From a virus: a stretch of 32,385 nt of DNA. The notes under the pieces were generated by a model that ran no database searches, was not told the origin of the DNA, and saw only the letters and a program-made list of their open reading frames with translations. Position numbers and translations under genes: made by a program. The stretch spans positions 1 to 32,385 of IMG/VR virus record IMGVR_UViG_3300008459_000209. The stretch is one strand, 5' to 3'. Shown in pieces: positions 30,860 through 32,385 of the stretch (positions within the stretch are counted from its first letter, which is position 1; each line of letters opens with the position of its first letter).

Positions 30860-30867
30860 TATTTACT
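30860..30867 (-). promoter_or_regulatory. Weak late-type box AGTAAATA before the Cys-repeat gene
   Basis: 6-of-8 match, 6 nt from the ATG at 30853. The wider GTAAATATTAAAA followed by the start codon is the same as before the gp15-like gene at 21979, where GTAAATATTAAAA is followed directly by GTG. Confidence 0.33.
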
Positions 30868-30890
30868 TTTTAAGTACAAAAATTCCAATA

Positions 30891-31307
30891 CTAGTTTCTT
30901 TTAAGATTTTTAGGAGGAGTACCTATTCTAACATTTATTATACCATTATAGTAATCATCACTTAATAAAACGTCTCTACTAATCTGTTCTTTGATTTCTT
31001 CGTATGCTAATTCCCATTTAGAACCACAAGTTTTAAGTATTTTAAATGTAAAATTTTCTTTTCCGTGTTTTAGTATGTCTTCGTTAAGAACATTTGAAGA
31101 ACTTGTATATGATTTCCAATCAGATTCTTTAAAATCTATTCGATTTCTTGTTTTTCCCTTTAATGGTTTTCTTTTTATCTTCGATTGGCATTGTTTTTTT
31201 CCAATATATTTTTTATTATTGATATTATTTGTTATTTCATAAATAAAACCAAATGTTTCTTCTGTTATAATAACATTTTCAAGTAAAAACCAATGACCGA
31301 AATCCAT
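30891..31307 (-). CDS. GIY-YIG domain protein (possible endonuclease)
   Basis: 138 residues. The motif pair is GFIYEITN (20-27, FIY in place of GIY) and NKKYIGKKQC (31-40). ESDWKSYTSSS, a DILKHGKENFTFKIL helix-strand and KWELAYEEIKEQI with its Glu, then YYNGIINVRIG, complete the order usual in phage GIY-YIG nucleases. This type lacks an added DNA-binding region, so a stand-alone small nuclease is likelier than a homing enzyme; no intron is seen around it. The usual catalytic Arg is not evident near the YIG, where Lys dominates. It overlaps the upstream small gene by 1 nt (TAATG). Confidence 0.72.
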   Translation of the reverse strand: MDFGHWFLLENVIITEETFGFIYEITNNINNKKYIGKKQCQSKIKRKPLKGKTRNRIDFKESDWKSYTSSSNVLNEDILKHGKENFTFKILKTCGSKWELAYEEIKEQISRDVLLSDDYYNGIINVRIGTPPKNLKRN

Positions 31308-31588
31308 TATAATGCCTTTCTTTGAAGATTTCTTCTGATAATTAATGATTTGTTTTTCTTTTTAGATTTATTTTTACCTTTTTTAGAAAATCCACCATAA
31401 ACATATCTAGCATCTCCTCTTGCCATAGAATCACTGTTATTTACATTAGAGGGTGGATTGTATACTGGTTCTTGTGGAGTACCTAATGATCCCCCTGTTC
31501 CAGCAGCATTCATATTTTCTAAAATATTATTAACTAACGCTTGAAAATTGTTTAACATATAGTATAGTTGTATAATATTTAATGCCAT
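31307..31588 (-). CDS. Small basic protein with capsid-arm-like motif
   Basis: 93 residues. Residues 43-61, YNPPSNVNNSDSMARGDAR, align without gaps to residues 81-99 of the major capsid protein (YNPPGTVGSNDGYAQNDAR), with 10 of 19 identical. The N-terminal 28 residues form a hydrophobic/amphipathic helix, and the C-terminal 25 are Lys/Arg-rich (KKGKNKSKKKNK). The rest of the capsid protein is absent. It could decorate or bind the capsid, or dock on a capsid-binding partner, or the match may be short convergent sequence. The start codon is one nucleotide from that of the divergent UvsY-like gene. Confidence 0.6.
   Translation of the reverse strand: MALNIIQLYYMLNNFQALVNNILENMNAAGTGGSLGTPQEPVYNPPSNVNNSDSMARGDARYVYGGFSKKGKNKSKKKNKSLIIRRNLQRKAL
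31549..31576 (+). promoter_or_regulatory. Possible promoter TTGTTT-N16-TATAAT for the UvsY-like gene
   Basis: TATAAT at 31571-31576 with TTGTTT at 31549-31554 upstream, spacer 16 nt. It lies inside the divergent gene and 13 nt before the ATG at 31590. The -35 is only partly consensus. Confidence 0.4.
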
Positions 31589-31589
31589 T

Positions 31590-31988
31590 ATGGATATTTT
31601 CTTAAAATATAAAGAAGAAATTGATGAAGATACAAAAATAGATCAAATAAATCTATTAGATCGTCAAATGATGCATCCGGCAACTAGACACAAGTGGGTT
31701 GCTAGATTAATCCAACACAAAAGAACAAAAAATGAGTTGGAGAGAAGAAAAAAACTTTTAAAAGAAGAAGTTGTTAAGACTTTAGAAGAAAAAGGCATAC
31801 CTACTGGTCTTCCGAAGGCAAGTTTAATGTCTAAAGTTGAAAATTCTGACGGAATTAAAAAAATAACACAAGAAATAGAAGATGTGGATCTTATGATCGA
31901 ATATCTTGAAAGAGTCGAACAAATTTTTAAAAGCATGACATATGATTTAAAAAATATAGTAGATATCTCTAAAATGGAAATGACTTGA
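31590..31988 (+). CDS. uvsY: Recombination mediator, UvsY-like
   Basis: 132 residues, close to T4 UvsY (137). It is Lys/Glu-rich and helical: an acidic start (EEIDEDTKIDQINLLDRQ), a KWVARLIQHKRTKNELERRKKLLKEE stretch like the KW and K-rich part of UvsY (split: 36-50 and 51-61), then a C-terminal helical part ending LIEYLERVEQIFKSMTYDLKNI with the hydrophobic/K-x-I pattern. UvsY loads UvsX recombinase onto gp32-coated ssDNA. The next gene is UvsW-like, a neighbourhood shared with T4 where uvsY and uvsW are close. Its stop and the next start overlap as TGATG. Confidence 0.75.
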   Translation: MDIFLKYKEEIDEDTKIDQINLLDRQMMHPATRHKWVARLIQHKRTKNELERRKKLLKEEVVKTLEEKGIPTGLPKASLMSKVENSDGIKKITQEIEDVDLMIEYLERVEQIFKSMTYDLKNIVDISKMEMT

Positions 31989-32385
31989 TGGTAGAACTAA
32001 CTCTAGTAAAACAAAACGGACAGATATTAACAGATTCAAATACGTTAAATATCATCCGTGAATATTTTTCTATAGCAAATCCTGCATATAGAAAAAATGT
32101 TCCATACATTCCTAGTCGTTTATATTGTATAACACCTGGAGGAAAGTTTGATATTGGATTAACTGGAGAAATAATAAAGTTATTGGAAGAAAATAATTAT
32201 ATTTTTAATATTTCAGATGAAATTAAGAAACAATTTTCATGTGGTTTTGAAAATCCTACTATAACATCTTTAGCTTTTGAGTTTAGAGATTATCAAGAAA
32301 AATCTATCATAGCCGCCATAAAACAAGGAAGAGGAATTACAGTTATTCCAACTGCTGGTGGTAAAACTCTTATATGTGCTGGTTT
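31988..32385 (+). CDS. uvsW: Helicase UvsW-like (N-terminal part, runs off the window)
   Basis: The first 132 residues of a superfamily 2 helicase. An N-terminal domain (LTLVKQNGQILTDSN, then PYIPSRLYCITPGGKF and a loop up to about residue 85) precedes the motor: FRDYQEKSIIAAIKQGRG is the Q-like motif, and VIPTAGGKTLICAG is Walker A (motif I) in the UvsW style. UvsW is a 3'-5' branch-migration and unwinding enzyme that turns recombination and R-loop intermediates into replication forks in T4. The remaining motifs lie beyond the window. The ATG overlaps the UvsY-like stop by one base. Confidence 0.88.
   Translation, partial: MVELTLVKQNGQILTDSNTLNIIREYFSIANPAYRKNVPYIPSRLYCITPGGKFDIGLTGEIIKLLEENNYIFNISDEIKKQFSCGFENPTITSLAFEFRDYQEKSIIAAIKQGRGITVIPTAGGKTLICAG

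Noticed and set aside
30891-31307. GIY-YIG gene as a homing endonuclease inside an intron or intein
   Set aside because: Neighbouring genes are intact with 1-nt overlaps, there is no split gene around it, and the protein lacks an added DNA-binding region.
1-32385. tRNA genes, CRISPR arrays, rRNA, insertion sequences or attachment sites
   Set aside because: Gaps between genes are short and show no cloverleaf-like sequence, regularly spaced repeats, transposase gene or long terminal repeats.
1-32385. Alternative genetic code with reassigned stop codons
   Set aside because: Conserved genes end at TAA, TAG and TGA at family-typical lengths, with no internal stops in recognised proteins.

Overview
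This 32.4-kb window looks like part of the genome of a large, AT-rich, contractile-tailed phage with a T4-type virion. Diagnostic genes are a gp21-type prohead protease, a gp22-type scaffold and a gp23-type major capsid protein in tandem, baseplate wedge proteins gp25 and gp6, a gp15-type tail sheath stabiliser, a gp44-type clamp loader, a gp61-type primase, and a UvsY/UvsW pair at the right edge. Coding is nearly continuous on both strands, with start/stop overlaps of 1-26 nt. I saw no tRNA, rRNA, CRISPR array, insertion sequence or internal stop needing recoding. The host cannot be read from the window. Shine-Dalgarno sequences are rare, and several starts sit directly behind AT-rich promoter-like boxes.

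Layout. (1) 1-3633, plus strand: tail end of a gp4-like head-completion nuclease, then protease, small basic core protein, scaffold and major capsid protein, closed by a strong terminator. (2) 3713-5590: a gp16-like small terminase on the minus strand, then a dUTPase-fold protein that has lost catalytic residues and the clamp-loader ATPase on the plus strand. (3) 5577-12118: an unknown minus-strand protein, then gp25, gp6 and a 1197-residue baseplate/tail protein (Ig-like, PKD and propeller-like segments) on the plus strand. (4) 12115-21979, minus strand: an adsorption-apparatus cluster with the gp15-like protein, an IPT-like virion protein, a 59-residue fibre-related mini-protein, a 1132-residue LamG/propeller protein, three fibre proteins sharing an N-terminal module, two unknown small proteins and a ferritin-like protein. 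(5) 21994-31588, mostly minus strand: replication and accessory genes, namely a DinG/XPD-type Fe-S helicase, a small Cys protein, a GroES-like protein, a possible gp62-like clamp-loader subunit, a glycosyltransferase, primase, a P-loop kinase, several unknowns, a Cys/His-repeat protein and a GIY-YIG protein. One plus-strand gene (26170-26700) interrupts it. (6) 31590-32385, plus strand: UvsY-like and UvsW-like recombination proteins.

How the parts fit. The head genes would assemble and proteolytically mature a prohead. Terminase and the gp4-like protein would serve packaging and head completion. The gp25, gp6 and gp15-like proteins and the large modular proteins would form baseplate, tail terminus and host-binding fibres. 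Clamp loader, primase, helicases and UvsY/UvsW would support recombination-dependent replication. The most interesting signals are promoter boxes 4-9 nt from start codons (possible leaderless transcription), a capsid-arm-like segment in a small basic protein, recurring LxEE protease-type motifs in unknown proteins, a fibre family sharing one N-terminal module, and a degenerate dUTPase-fold protein.
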